Assembly (NCBI GenBank): GCA_036924285.1
Contig: JAYKYS010000004.1
Span: forward strand, 24,398,001 to 24,462,000
Source of the DNA: Asterella californica
Taxonomy: Eukaryota; Streptophyta; Marchantiopsida; Marchantiales; Aytoniaceae
Length of the DNA stretch: 64,000 nucleotides
Direction of reading: 5' to 3'
Position numbers and translations under genes: made by a program. Shown here piece by piece: positions 1 to 9,275 of this stretch. The notes below the pieces were generated by a model, which was not told where the DNA came from, searched no databases, and saw only the letters and a list, made by a program, of their open reading frames with translations. Every line of letters begins with the position of its first letter. Within the stretch, counting starts at the first letter, position 1.

Positions 1-947
1 CATCCCTATTACTGTATTGTAGGATATTCTCGATCATCTAGATTAGTCTACGAGACTTCATATCATTATATGGATATAAACGACAAATGATGAGCAAAAT
101 TGATATCAAACTCAATCACGATGATCGAGAGTTCATGAGAAACATCTTTTTCTTGTCTTCATAAACATTCTAATGGTCACGCTTCATATCAATTGCTCTA
201 ACTTTTGATAAACTTTTGATATCAAATATTATCGAGACTCTGTCGAGATCAGACTAGACGCAGATAATTTTCATTGATAATTTTAGATGCTACAAGCCTC
301 AATTACACGTCGAGTTTCATCAATTCCAGAACTACTTGAGATCAGTAGGTCATGTGCTTTTTCTAGTCGAGTGAGCTATTGTGTCTAATCTTATGAGAAA
401 TACAAACGATGTGTAAAATACAACAAATCATCTTCAATGAAAAAGAACTATACTTTTGATTTGAAACAACTATACAATCACGCACCAAGTTGAAAAAGCA
501 ATCACGTTGTAATGCAGTCTTGTATTTGACTTGAACTCTTCATCAAAGGTGATCGTGATGATAATTTTCATTATTAAAGAGTCGGATGAGGCTTGTAGTT
601 GGTATGACACGATATGCGTTTAGGATGATATGAAATTTACCAAATTGGCATTCTAACTTGAGATCATAGAACAAAAGTTGTTCTTTTTGTGATCATTTTG
701 ATTCTTTCAGATTCTCTAAGTGTAAGTTTTGCAACAAAAGTTTGTGATTGATCTTCATGATCACGAGTTTACCTAATAGGTACTGTCTCCAAATCATGAT
801 GTCGTGTACGATAGCAAGTTGTTCAAGATCACGTGATAGATAAAGTGTAAAAAAAATTGTGTAGAGACCATGAACTCTTACTTTAAGGTTATTTCTCTCG
901 TAAAGTTGGAAGCATGATGACCGTGTATCATATGGTTGTAAAATAAG

Positions 948-1364
948 TCATGAAGAAAGCATATCTTTTCGTTTACAAAACGCATCTACTTGCTTGTGTC
1001 TCCACTCGAACTTGATATCTTTCTTCAATAAATTAGTTAAGAAGTGCAACAACATGAGCATAATACTGAATGAAATGACGATAGAAGCTAACCAACCCAT
1101 TGAACATACAGACTTCAGCAGCATCCTTCGCCGTATGTCATTCAATAATTGTCTTGATTTTCTAGAACTCTTCCTCCATCTTGATGTCATCCAGCGTAAT
1201 CTTATGCCTTAGAAATTTACATACGTCTCCTAGAATTCACATTTGGATTTCTTACAATAGAATTTTCACTTGTGAAATCTGTGAAGCACATCCTTCATAT
1301 GTGTTTTATATTCTTCTTATGTCTTGCTCTTGTCTTGCTATATGTCATCCAAGTATAGAACTAC
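948..1364 (-). pseudogene. Ty3/gypsy RT-RNase H relic, copy a (U1)
   Basis: Minus-strand fragment of a gypsy polymerase. Near 1340-1364 it reads VVLYLDDI, the YxDD catalytic motif of reverse transcriptase, followed at once by a stop. Farther 3' come a CEF motif and a NLLKKDIKFEW stretch typical of the link to RNase H. Stops and at least one frameshift break the frame, so this is dead coding DNA. The 80-codon ORF at 948-1190 is the longest open piece. Confidence 0.7.
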
Positions 1365-1835
1365 TTACTTAAATAACAATCAGTCCAACACTCGATGCAT
1401 TTGATCCATAAACACAATAAAAAAATTGCTGGGTCAGAAAAATACGAGACTATTCATTTCATAATGGATAGTCTTATCTCAAGACAATTTCAAACCGTGT
1501 GCGAGTAATTTTGTGCATATTTTTCTCTAATCAGAATCTATCAATAGTAATAATTTTGAAAATCCAGTCAGTGAAATATCGAGCTCCATTCAGTTTGATC
1601 CAACAAAGTCCTCATATGTATCTGCAATATCAACTATGAATGTTATCATATATTTCTAAATATATATATTCTTCTTGATCTCTCAAGAGTCCATTGTGAT
1701 GAAAACCCGATGAAACCAATTGTTATGAGCGGTTGTTTTCGTGTAACTGTTAGACAGTAGGTACAAAAATTCTAAATTCTCGTGGTATGACACGATATGC
1801 ATTTAGGTTGATATGAAATTTATCAAATTTGTATT

Positions 1836-2216
1836 CTAACTTGAGATCATAGAACGAAAGTTGTTCTTTTTGTGATCATTTTCGTTCTTCCGTAGTCTAG
1901 TCAACGTGGGTACATGTAAAACATTCCATATACCAGTAAACGTTGAAGCGGGAATGTCAAGTGGAATGTTACCTTTGTGCTGGATCTTGTGCTTGGTGTC
2001 ATCTCCTGTCACCATAAACTTTGGAGTCTCCACAGGCTCGAGTGTACTGAATCACTCACGATGAGGAGTCATGTGACTGGTGGCGTCGGAGTCGATCACG
2101 CAATCAGTCTGTGGCTCGAAAGCCGCATAACTCTGATGCGTTGTAATCAGCAACTACTCTGAATAGACTTGCTCAGTGGCTGCATAGCCTTGCTGGTTGC
2201 TGTTACCTTGTTGGGA
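1836..2216 (-). pseudogene. Ty1/copia Gag-protease relic (U1)
   Basis: Minus-strand fragment spanning the copia aspartic protease and the start of the Gag-pre-integrase region. The protease motif reads VIDSDATSHMT, so the usual DSGAT has a Gly-to-Asp change. After a stop comes the GDDTKHKI..GNIPL stretch and a VLHVPTL motif, as in the copia pre-integrase domain. A Gln-rich upstream part also contains a stop. It sits between two gypsy RT relics, so unrelated elements are nested or rearranged here. Confidence 0.7.
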
Positions 2217-2479
2217 TCTCTAAGTGTAAGCTTTGCAACAAGAGTTTTGATTGATCTGCATGATCATGAGTTTACTTAATAGGTAGTGTCTCCAAATCAT
2301 GATGTCATGTATGATAGCAAGTTGTTCAAGATCACGTGTTAATATTATTGTTCGGTTAAATTTAACAGACAAGATGTAAAAACAATCATGTGGAGACCAT
2401 CGGTGAACCTTACTTTAAGATTATTTCTCTCGTAAAGTTGGAAGCATGATGACCGTGTATCATATGGTTGTAAAACAAA

Positions 2480-2896
2480 TCATGAAGAAAGTATATCCTT
2501 CTGTTTACAAAGTGCCTCTACTTGCTTGTGTCTCCACTCAAACTTGATATCTTTCTTCAATAAGTTAGCTAAGAGGTGCAACAACATGAGCATAATACTG
2601 AATGAAATGACGATAGAAGCTAACCAACCCATTGAACATACGGACTTCAGCAGCATCCTTCGCCGTATGTCAGTCAATAATTGTCTTGATTTTCTAAAAC
2701 TCTTCCTCCATCTTGATGTCATCCAGCGTAATCTTATATCTTAGAAATTTACATACGTCTCCTAGAATTCACATTTGGATTTCTTACAATAGAATTTTCA
2801 CTTGTGAAATCTGTGGAGCACATCATTCATATGTGTTTTGTATTCTTCTTATGTCTTGCTCTTGTCTTGCTATATGTCATCCAAGTATAGAACTAC
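2480..2896 (-). pseudogene. Ty3/gypsy RT-RNase H relic, copy b (U1)
   Basis: Second copy of the relic at 948-1364. It has the same YLDD motif (2875-2896), the same internal stops and the same frameshift after the APL stretch. Shared lesions show the relic was already dead before the left arm was duplicated. Confidence 0.7.
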
Positions 2897-2978
2897 TTAC
2901 TAAATAACAATCAATCCAACACTCGATGCATTTGATCCATAAACACATTAAAGTTATTGGTAAGTCAAAAAAATATGA

Positions 2979-3004
2979 GACTATCCATTTCATAATGGAT
3001 AGTC
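2979..3004. repeat. Perfect 11-bp hairpin (U1)
   Basis: GACTATCCATT, loop TCAT, AATGGATAGTC. The same hairpin, with occasional loop or stem changes, recurs in every left arm (for example near 17981, 32126, 50191). Just downstream an AAACCGC..GCGGTTT stem is intact in U2 (18026-18048) and U4 and mismatched in U1. Function unknown. Confidence 0.6.
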
Positions 3005-3300
3005 TTATCTCAAGATAATTTCAAACCGCGTGCGAAAAGCAGTTTTGTGCATATCTTCTTCTCTAATCAAAATCTATCAATAGTTATAATTTTTAAAATC
3101 CACTCAGTGAAATATCGAGCTCCATTCAGTTTGATCTAACAAAGTCCTCATCTGTATCTGCAATATCAACTATGCATTTTATCATATGTTTCTAAATATA
3201 TATATTCTTCTTGATCTCTCAAGAAGTACATTGTGATGAAAAACTGATGAAACCAATTGTTATGAGCGGTGGTTTTTGTCTTATTATTAGATAATAGGTA

Positions 3301-4408
3301 CAAGAATTCTAAAATATATATAGCAGTTAAAGAGTTGAACACTACAAAAATCAGAAAAGTATGATAAACAATTATACATAATGAAAATGAAAATCCACCA
3401 AAATTCAAGAATAAAATATATAGCTGATATTTTGCTCAAGAGAAATGTGTATGTGTTGTTGATCTAACATGTTTTACTAAAACTAGATTTTCCATGATAC
3501 GAATCAACGATCGTCCTGAAAAGTTTTTACTTCTACTTTTTTGACAAGCATGGGCGTAATAAGAAAAGAAAAGAAAAAACCAACTGAGGCTATTTATAGC
3601 TGTATTGTATATTATCGTGTTCGTAATTAGCCATTTTGAACAAGAAAGCTTATACGGTTTTCCTTACCCATGAGATGTAAAAAACGGTTATGTATGTATG
3701 TACTTTTCATGTGTTTACGTATTCTATTATTTACTAAGGTAAGCTATAAAAGAAGAGAACAAAAAAGCCTAAACACTGAATACTTTTTAGGTTATTTTAA
3801 GCCACAAACATAATCAAAATACAAGGCATTAATCATTTATTAGGTTCTTATAGAAGTAACTTGTAGACTGCATATGAAATAATGTTACTATTCAGAATCT
3901 GTGTACTACACTTCGTGTTCTTCTATACGCCGCACAAATGAACCTGCGGTCAGATTAAGGTTGCACATCCAAGTGTAGACTATCATATGTTTGATATAAC
4001 AGGAAATAACAACGAGTTGTTGTTTTCGGCTCGAGCAAGACGGGTATGGCTAACGAAAAGTTATGTAACGGATTCTTTCAGTACCTATACTATATAGAGC
4101 TAGGGTGTAAATATTTTCACACGTGTAAAGCTACTACTTTAGTACCGTACTTTTCTAGTTTTAGAACGTGAAAAAAGGAAGTTTCACCAGTGAAAATGAC
4201 AACTGCGCGAATACACTGGCTGAACTTTCAAGACGGCGGATCATGAGTAAGTTCACGTCGACTACCTTTAGAGCGTGCCAACTGGACTGTGACTCGAAGC
4301 TAACGCAACTTAGTTCATTTTCTTCTTCATGTGAAATTAAATCGAAGGACCATCCATGCCCGGTAGTGCTCTTTGAAGCCTTTTTTAGTGTGAGAACAGT
4401 TTAAATGC
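3301..4408. other. AT-rich spacer, no gene (U1)
   Basis: Nothing with protein similarity is visible; the open frames here are short and lack convincing starts. The spacer recurs in all units (18290-19442, 32450-33458, 50510-51620, 63350-64000) with small changes, including a 33-bp deletion near 4135 in U1 and U4 relative to U2 and U3. Confidence 0.6.
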
Positions 4409-4776
4409 GAACGGAGTTGGAGTTCCGTTCAACAATCAACGTCAAAGCTTTTGGAGCTGCCGTGGTCTACGAAGAGGGAGATTTAAGAGCGGTTGGAGTG
4501 GAAACACTTAGGAGCTGTCGTAGTCAAATTTAAGAGCGGTCTGAGTTGGGAAATCATATACGTGAAACTGATACGTGAAGCTCTTTAGACTACACCAACT
4601 TAAACTGTTTCGTGAAACTGTTTAGAGGTGTCGTGCTCTAAAATAATTTGCCAGTCGTTGGAGTTGGTTTCATCAGTTGATGTGAAAGCGCTTTGGAGCT
4701 TTCGTACTCTAGCGGTAGGGGTCTGGGTTCAGTTGGCGTGAAACCACTTTTGGAGCTGCCATAGGTAGTCGAGAAG
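4409..4776 (+). promoter_or_regulatory. Degenerate ~60-bp promoter repeats (U1)
   Basis: About six imperfect copies of a motif close to TTTGGAGCTGCCGTGGTCTA at about 4449, 4507, 4577, 4621, 4690 and 4747, spaced roughly 45-70 bp. Several are preceded by GTGAAA. The series ends directly in front of a TATA box, so an upstream regulatory role is plausible but is inference. All four complete units have it. Confidence 0.5.
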
Positions 4777-4784
4777 TATAAAAG
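4777..4784 (+). promoter_or_regulatory. TATA box (U1)
   Basis: TATAAAAG, a consensus plant core promoter element, about 1.45 kb upstream of the SRA start codon and on the same strand. Transcription would be expected to start near 4805-4815. The same element stands at the same place in U2, U3 and U4. Confidence 0.55.
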
Positions 4785-4871
4785 AGCAGAGGGGTGGAGG
4801 TATTGTGTCAAGTAGAGAGTTTTCAAGCGAGATTGCAGGCTTGAATCCGAGCGAGATTGCTAGACTTGTAG

Positions 4872-5255
4872 GCTTCAGTGCGAGGACTTACGAGTCTCAG
4901 AGCTCTCCAAGTGCTTTGGAACAACGGAGGAGTCGACAAGATTTTCGCATTCTCCAGCTGGAAGAGTGGCAAACTATTTTACAGTGGTCGTGGTCGGGTT
5001 TCAGTCGTGAACGTTTCCTTTGAGGTTTCAACAACATTTCATGCAGCACCGGTGGATTTGAATTGCGAAGTGTTAGGAGAAAAGCGAAATCCGCGAATGC
5101 AGAATCTGAACGAGCAAACTAGTAGCCGGGGTTCACGCCGCTTTCTACAACTCTCTCGCATATTTGTTCACGAAGGTAAGGGAAGAGAATCCTTCTGTAG
5201 CTTCTGGCTCGCATGGTTTTCAAAGCTAAGCGGAGGTAGTCTCATATCTGAGTAG
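4872..5255 (+). other. Leader region with conserved 125-codon open frame (U1)
   Basis: The frame is open from the stop at 4869-4871 to the stop at 5253-5255, but there is no ATG near its start; the first possible start is a GTG at 4878. All four copies are 125 codons from that point. U1/U4 and U2/U3 differ by two 3-nt indels that keep the frame and cancel in length. A consensus splice donor, AAG followed by GTAAGG, lies inside at 5176, so part of this may simply be a spliced 5' leader. No known domain was recognised. Function unknown. Confidence 0.3.
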
Positions 5256-5909
5256 TTTAGGAGACTCAAGTGTACTGTTGGCCCATAAAGCTCATGTTCT
5301 TAGTTGAGGAGAGCGGTAGGAACTGACAGCTTCTTCTTCTGGTTCTTCTGGTGTACTGTACTTGAAGGTTAACTAATTGATTTGTGAGGTGACAGTTCAG
5401 AAATAACACTACCTTGTTATCAAGAGATACGCACAATTCACAGCAAAGGTTTTGTGTACTCAGCCTGATGATGAGTAGAGATGGACATTAGATTGCCAAC
5501 ATGAATCATTCTAGCGACTTCTGCGCGGTTTGCTGACTGCAATGTCCATCGTATTTGCTTAGGTAGTAGTGGACTGCGTTAAACCAGTCACTAGCAGTGC
5601 GGGATGTGATGCCTAGTACAGTAAGAACCTAAGCCTTAGCCTTCCCTCCACACAAGCTCGTAGGTGTTGAAAGAAAGATTGACTGGAGCTGCCTTCAGGC
5701 TAGAACCATCAGAGGCTGTTAACGTTTGTTATTTGCATACACACCTCTGCCCGTTCCCCGAGAATAGAACTGGAGCCATCAGGTTGGACGCGTTCTAGCG
5801 GGCAAAGTGAAACTGTGAGAAAATCTAGATAAAGAGAAAAAGGCTAAATGTATATCGGCATGGTCTCCTTTGGCGATGACTTCATACGAGCTTTTCTGAT
5901 TTCGTGCAG
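5176..5909 (+). other. Candidate 5'-leader intron (U1, short form)
   Basis: GTAAGG at 5176 is a consensus donor and the pyrimidine-rich CTTTTCTGATTTCGTGCAG ending at 5909 is a good acceptor. Removing it would bring the TATA-proximal leader close to the SRA ORF. The downstream frame has a stop at 5915 and an in-frame TGA at 6182 before the SRA ATG, so no longer fusion protein results. U1 lacks the 1.27-kb stretch found here in U2 and U3; the deletion joint is at 5613/5614. Confidence 0.35.
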
Positions 5910-6229
5910 ATACTTAGAGATAATCGTGGAGTGGAGTGCTCGGTTCCAACATTCGAAACTACTATTGAACGAGTTGCAGCTGAGCATCTTGTAAGGTAAA
6001 GTGTCGGAGCGATCTCATCAGAACGGTTATTGCGTTGGTGAAATTTTGAAGTGTTCCCGTTGTTCACTCGCAAATTGAGCTGCAGTAGATCCACAGAGTG
6101 CAGGAAGGAGATTCGAAAATATAACAGTGGACATGTGCAGCCTCGTGGAAGGTAACTGTTTCTTTTACATGCATAATGCAGTGAAGAGGGGAACCGGAGG
6201 AAGCAAGAACTGGACGTTCTCTGAGAAAC

Positions 6230-7183
6230 ATGGTGTCCAAACTTTGGCAGCCCGGTGTGGACTCCAAAACAGCAAAAGGGAGGACATCTCGAGGGGCAAT
6301 CCTCTTGGAATTCTTTCCAGAGACTGCACGAGCACGAATTAAGTCAGCACCGCGCATGCAACAACAGCATGGTTGGAGAGTGGAGCCTGGCAAGAAGGTG
6401 GGATCAAATACTTTTTGCAGAGCTCGCCAACAGTTAATGAAGGGGGAGAAGCCCAAAAAGGGAGGAAAGGAATTTAGTAGAGTGGGGCGAGGGAGCGACA
6501 AGTCTCTTCTCAGGATCCCGTCAACAGATGCTTCCAAGTTGGAACCCAGTGAGAGGGTCGAAGCTCTCCTCGAAATTTTCGAACGTGAACTAAGTAAGAG
6601 AAGCGAAAATACCAATCAGTGGGCTGTTGTCAAGCTACTGAAACAGATGTATCCCCATTATTTGACACCAGTATTCTCCAGGAGCAGGCCCGGCTCTATC
6701 CCAGGAATAGAAAGAGGCCAAACCTTCAGGTCTCGTGCTGCAATGAGCCTCGTGGGATTGCACTGTCAGTCTCAAGCGGGCATCGATACCGCCAAGTACT
6801 TCAACCCGAAGGACGGGATATCAACTCGTGTAGCGGTGAGTCTTGTGTTTTCTGGTGTGTATGAGGATGATCGGGATGACGGTGACCTGTTGACCTACAC
6901 CGGTCATGGAGGAAACGATTTAAAGGGATCACGAAAGCAGTACAAACATCAGGTGCTGGAAGGTGGAAACCTAGCTCTCTACCATACTTACCAGTACAAA
7001 CTTTTTGTACGTGTGATTCGTCGTCAGCTAGGCGTAATGAATCCTCTTTCGTCGCCAAGGAAGTATCTGTATGATGGATTGTACAAGGTGGTGTCTTATG
7101 AACGTAAACTTGGACTTTCAAATTTCATAATTTGCGAGTATAAGTTGAAGCGGGTGTTGGAATCGGACATCGCGGTGACTTAA
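6230..7183 (+). CDS. SUVH-derived SRA (YDG) domain protein without SET domain, copy 1
   Basis: Predicted 317-residue nuclear protein that would bind 5-methylcytosine DNA. Residues 1-105 are basic and unrecognised. Residues 108-139 look like the helical stretch ahead of the SRA domain in plant SUVH proteins. Residues 155-310 are an SRA domain: SIPGIERGQTF, VGLHCQSQAGID, a YEDD..TYTGHGG block and YDGLYKV. Tyr211, Asp214, Tyr223 and Thr224 have the spacing of UHRF1 Tyr466, Asp469, Tyr478 and Thr479, which hold the flipped methylated base. SUVH proteins normally continue into pre-SET and SET domains; this one stops after the SRA, so it could read but not write histone marks. ATG 6230 is supported by an in-frame stop 45 nt upstream. 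It could also be a captured gene fragment without function. Homology is clear; expression is unknown. Confidence 0.8.
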   Translation: MVSKLWQPGVDSKTAKGRTSRGAILLEFFPETARARIKSAPRMQQQHGWRVEPGKKVGSNTFCRARQQLMKGEKPKKGGKEFSRVGRGSDKSLLRIPSTDASKLEPSERVEALLEIFERELSKRSENTNQWAVVKLLKQMYPHYLTPVFSRSRPGSIPGIERGQTFRSRAAMSLVGLHCQSQAGIDTAKYFNPKDGISTRVAVSLVFSGVYEDDRDDGDLLTYTGHGGNDLKGSRKQYKHQVLEGGNLALYHTYQYKLFVRVIRRQLGVMNPLSSPRKYLYDGLYKVVSYERKLGLSNFIICEYKLKRVLESDIAVT

Positions 7184-7418
7184 TCCGTTGTGGTCATCCA
7201 ACATGTGATCCGACTTTCAAGTCACATGTGTGACGTATTGTTGATCTTAGATGGAGATTTCGAGATCTCCTGCAGTCTTGAGCATCATGATGCTAGATTC
7301 GAATCACTTGAGTAGTACTTTTGGGACTTTTGTGCTCTTGCAGCTTCAAGTTCTTTCCGGCAGTTCAGCGGTAGTTCAGTTTTGATCAATTCGTGGTAAC
7401 CAGGGGCTCATACAACAC
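7184..7418. other. 3' flank of SRA gene (U1)
   Basis: No pre-SET or SET coding remnant was recognised after the stop codon. The stretch contains a local inverted repeat, GGAGATTTCGAGATCTCC at about 7253, and is conserved in all four units, so the gene was already SET-less before the array expanded. It likely holds the 3' UTR. Confidence 0.45.
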
Positions 7419-7941
7419 TCACCTTTGAATGTTGAGTGTACCCCATGAGGCCGCACTCAACCTTCCTCCTCTTCTGGAGATGCTATGGTGGTTTGCATTC
7501 CCCAGGTAACCTTCTCCCTGCCAGTGACCCTCATGTGGGATAGACATGCATATCTCCCCATCTTCCCAACTCGGAAGAGGATGAATATGCATGTAACCTG
7601 AGCTCTTCGACAAAATGAAAAAAAGATACAAGTTGCCCGCAGAACATAAATCTTGTGTGATTTTTAGACATTGAGGTCTTTGTCTTTCCGGGTTGAAAAT
7701 AATAAATAGCAAAGAAATAGTGCTTCCTTGACGAGTAAGGGTCTGAGCCCACTAGCACATAATTTTGCTTATCAGTAGTTGTCAAGGAGGCTTGGTAATA
7801 AGGATGACCTTTCCACTGTGCAAAAAACTCCACTGTGCACGTTTTTTGCCATGCGATAGTATAGCTATACGCAGATGGTGAAAACCGAAAAGAAAAGTTG
7901 AGAACTTTTTGTCTTGTAATGAAATAGACGATTAAAGTCAT
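7419..7941 (-). pseudogene. Broken form of unrecognised minus-strand ORF (U1)
   Basis: Equivalent to the 184-codon ORF at 23726-24280 in U2. In U1 a 2-nt loss near 7710 (GTGCTTCC against GTGGTTTTCC) shifts the frame and splits it into 7419-7712 and 7531-7941. It converges with the SRA gene. No domain was recognised; it may not be a gene at all. Confidence 0.25.
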
Positions 7942-8944
7942 TATGAAAACCAGAAACGAAAAAAAAAAGATAGATAGAGAAAATAGCTAACACATAGTCC
8001 TACAATTTCATTGCAAGCGGAGCTATTTGTTGTTACTCTGAGGATATTTTCTTGAATAATAAATCTTCACGATTTTAGGTCAAGGGTACCTGCATCTAAC
8101 CTTTCTGATATTTCTGCCAGTGTAGTCTGACGCACAGTTCACGTGGATGTTTATAAGTGGTAATACACTGACAGGGACAAATTCCCCATGTGTATTTTGC
8201 ACGAATGGCAAGCTTCATTCGTGTGAAGTTTCCTTCTTCTCTAAAAAAAGAGTGACTTCAAATCACACAATGGAAACCCAACTCTTAACAACACGAATAA
8301 CAAAGGGACCGTAAGTTTTCTCGCGGAGCATTACTAAGCATTGGGCAAACTGCTTAAGCGAAAGAAACACCAGACGTAATGAATGGCAAACAGATGGAAA
8401 GATCCACCCCATCGAGCAAAACAAGGGAAAGAGAGACCCGAAGAGACAACTGCTTAAGCGACATAACATGGACAGTGGGCAGAGACCCTAAGACGGGTTT
8501 GACGTTGCACTATTAACCTCAAGCGGCGTGAAGGCGTTTCTTCTGCTATTTGTTTCTAATATAAACTTTAAATGAATGTTTCCTCGTATACAGATGTAGT
8601 GCTAACCGTGTGAGTCTAGAGACTGGTCCGCGTGAGCTAGAATCTCATTCCAAGGAAAGAAAAGAAGAAAAAATCTTCCAGGATAAAACTAATAATATCT
8701 AAAATAGTAATAATATTCTAATAGAAATTTGTTTATTTAAATTTCAAATAAAAGTAAAATATCTATAAAAAGAAGATGTATAGAAATTTTTAACAGAAAT
8801 GAACAGTTCATTTCTGTAAGTTTAGAGGACTCTCTTTGTAATTGGTCCTTCACAGGAAGTCCTGGATTCGTGGAACCTGAAAATAATCCACTTGGAAAAA
8901 ACACTGACATTAAATACAGAGAATGAAATGAGCTCAGATGATTA
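7942..8944. other. AT-rich 3' arm, no gene (U1)
   Basis: Contains AATAATAAATC near 8055, which could serve as a polyadenylation signal for the SRA transcript, and two copies of an AACTGCTTAAGCGA motif (about 8348 and 8449). No coding similarity was recognised. The stretch is conserved in all units; U3 has several deletions in it. Confidence 0.45.
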
Positions 8945-9275
8945 TGCACGCTTTAACATAAGCATGCTCAACCACCTTTATGAGAGCTTTTGTTACCTTT
9001 TCATTATTGGAAAATTTCTAGATGTTAGATATAAATTGTATATTAAATTGTCCAAAAATATTTAAATTTATATGTAAATATAAATAATAGCTGGAGTTAC
9101 AGTTGCAGACGGCGTAAATATAACCCATAATTGAAGCACGGTCCGACGCACCTCCGAGACTACATGTGCGGTAACCTATTGACAAAAGAAGTTAATTTAA
9201 TTGACATAATAATTTATTACCTACTATTTTCTGATGGAAGAGTTGGATAATAAATTAAGCTTAGTTTCACTCTTC
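8945..9275. repeat. ~320-bp 3'-arm repeat, copy a (U1)
   Basis: Starts near AAGCATGCTCAACCACCTTT and ends in a TAATTTATTACC..GGATAATAAATTAAGCTT imperfect palindrome. Diverged copies follow at 10868-11190 and 11190-11340, and are better preserved in U2 and U4. Confidence 0.6.

Larger units (their letters stand above)
600..3300. repeat. Internal tandem duplication of the left arm (U1)
   Basis: Two direct copies, 600-1786 and 1787-3300, each starting at a GGTATGACACGATATGC motif. Both contain the gypsy RT relic. Only the second keeps the ~320-bp copia relic (about 1893-2216). U3 and U5 have a single copy without copia; U4 has the same two copies (about 47780-50510). Confidence 0.75.

Noticed and set aside
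4168..4404. 78-codon ORF upstream of the promoter repeats
   Set aside because: Starts at GTG, differs in length among units, is broken in U2, and has no recognised domain.
4872..6230. Fusion of the leader frame to the SRA ORF through the candidate intron
   Set aside because: The phase fits, but the downstream frame has stops at 5915 and 6182 before the SRA ATG.
6127..6342. 71-codon plus-strand ORF overlapping the SRA start (117 codons in U3)
   Set aside because: Out of frame with the SRA ORF, no domain, and its length changes between copies while the SRA length does not.
6064..6615. 183-codon minus-strand ORF opposite the SRA N-terminus, present in all four units
   Set aside because: It is antisense to the SRA coding frame, low in recognisable motifs, and its conservation follows from that of the SRA ORF.
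6801..7121. 106-codon minus-strand ORF within the SRA domain
   Set aside because: Shadow of the SRA coding frame; the sense strand has a clear domain match.
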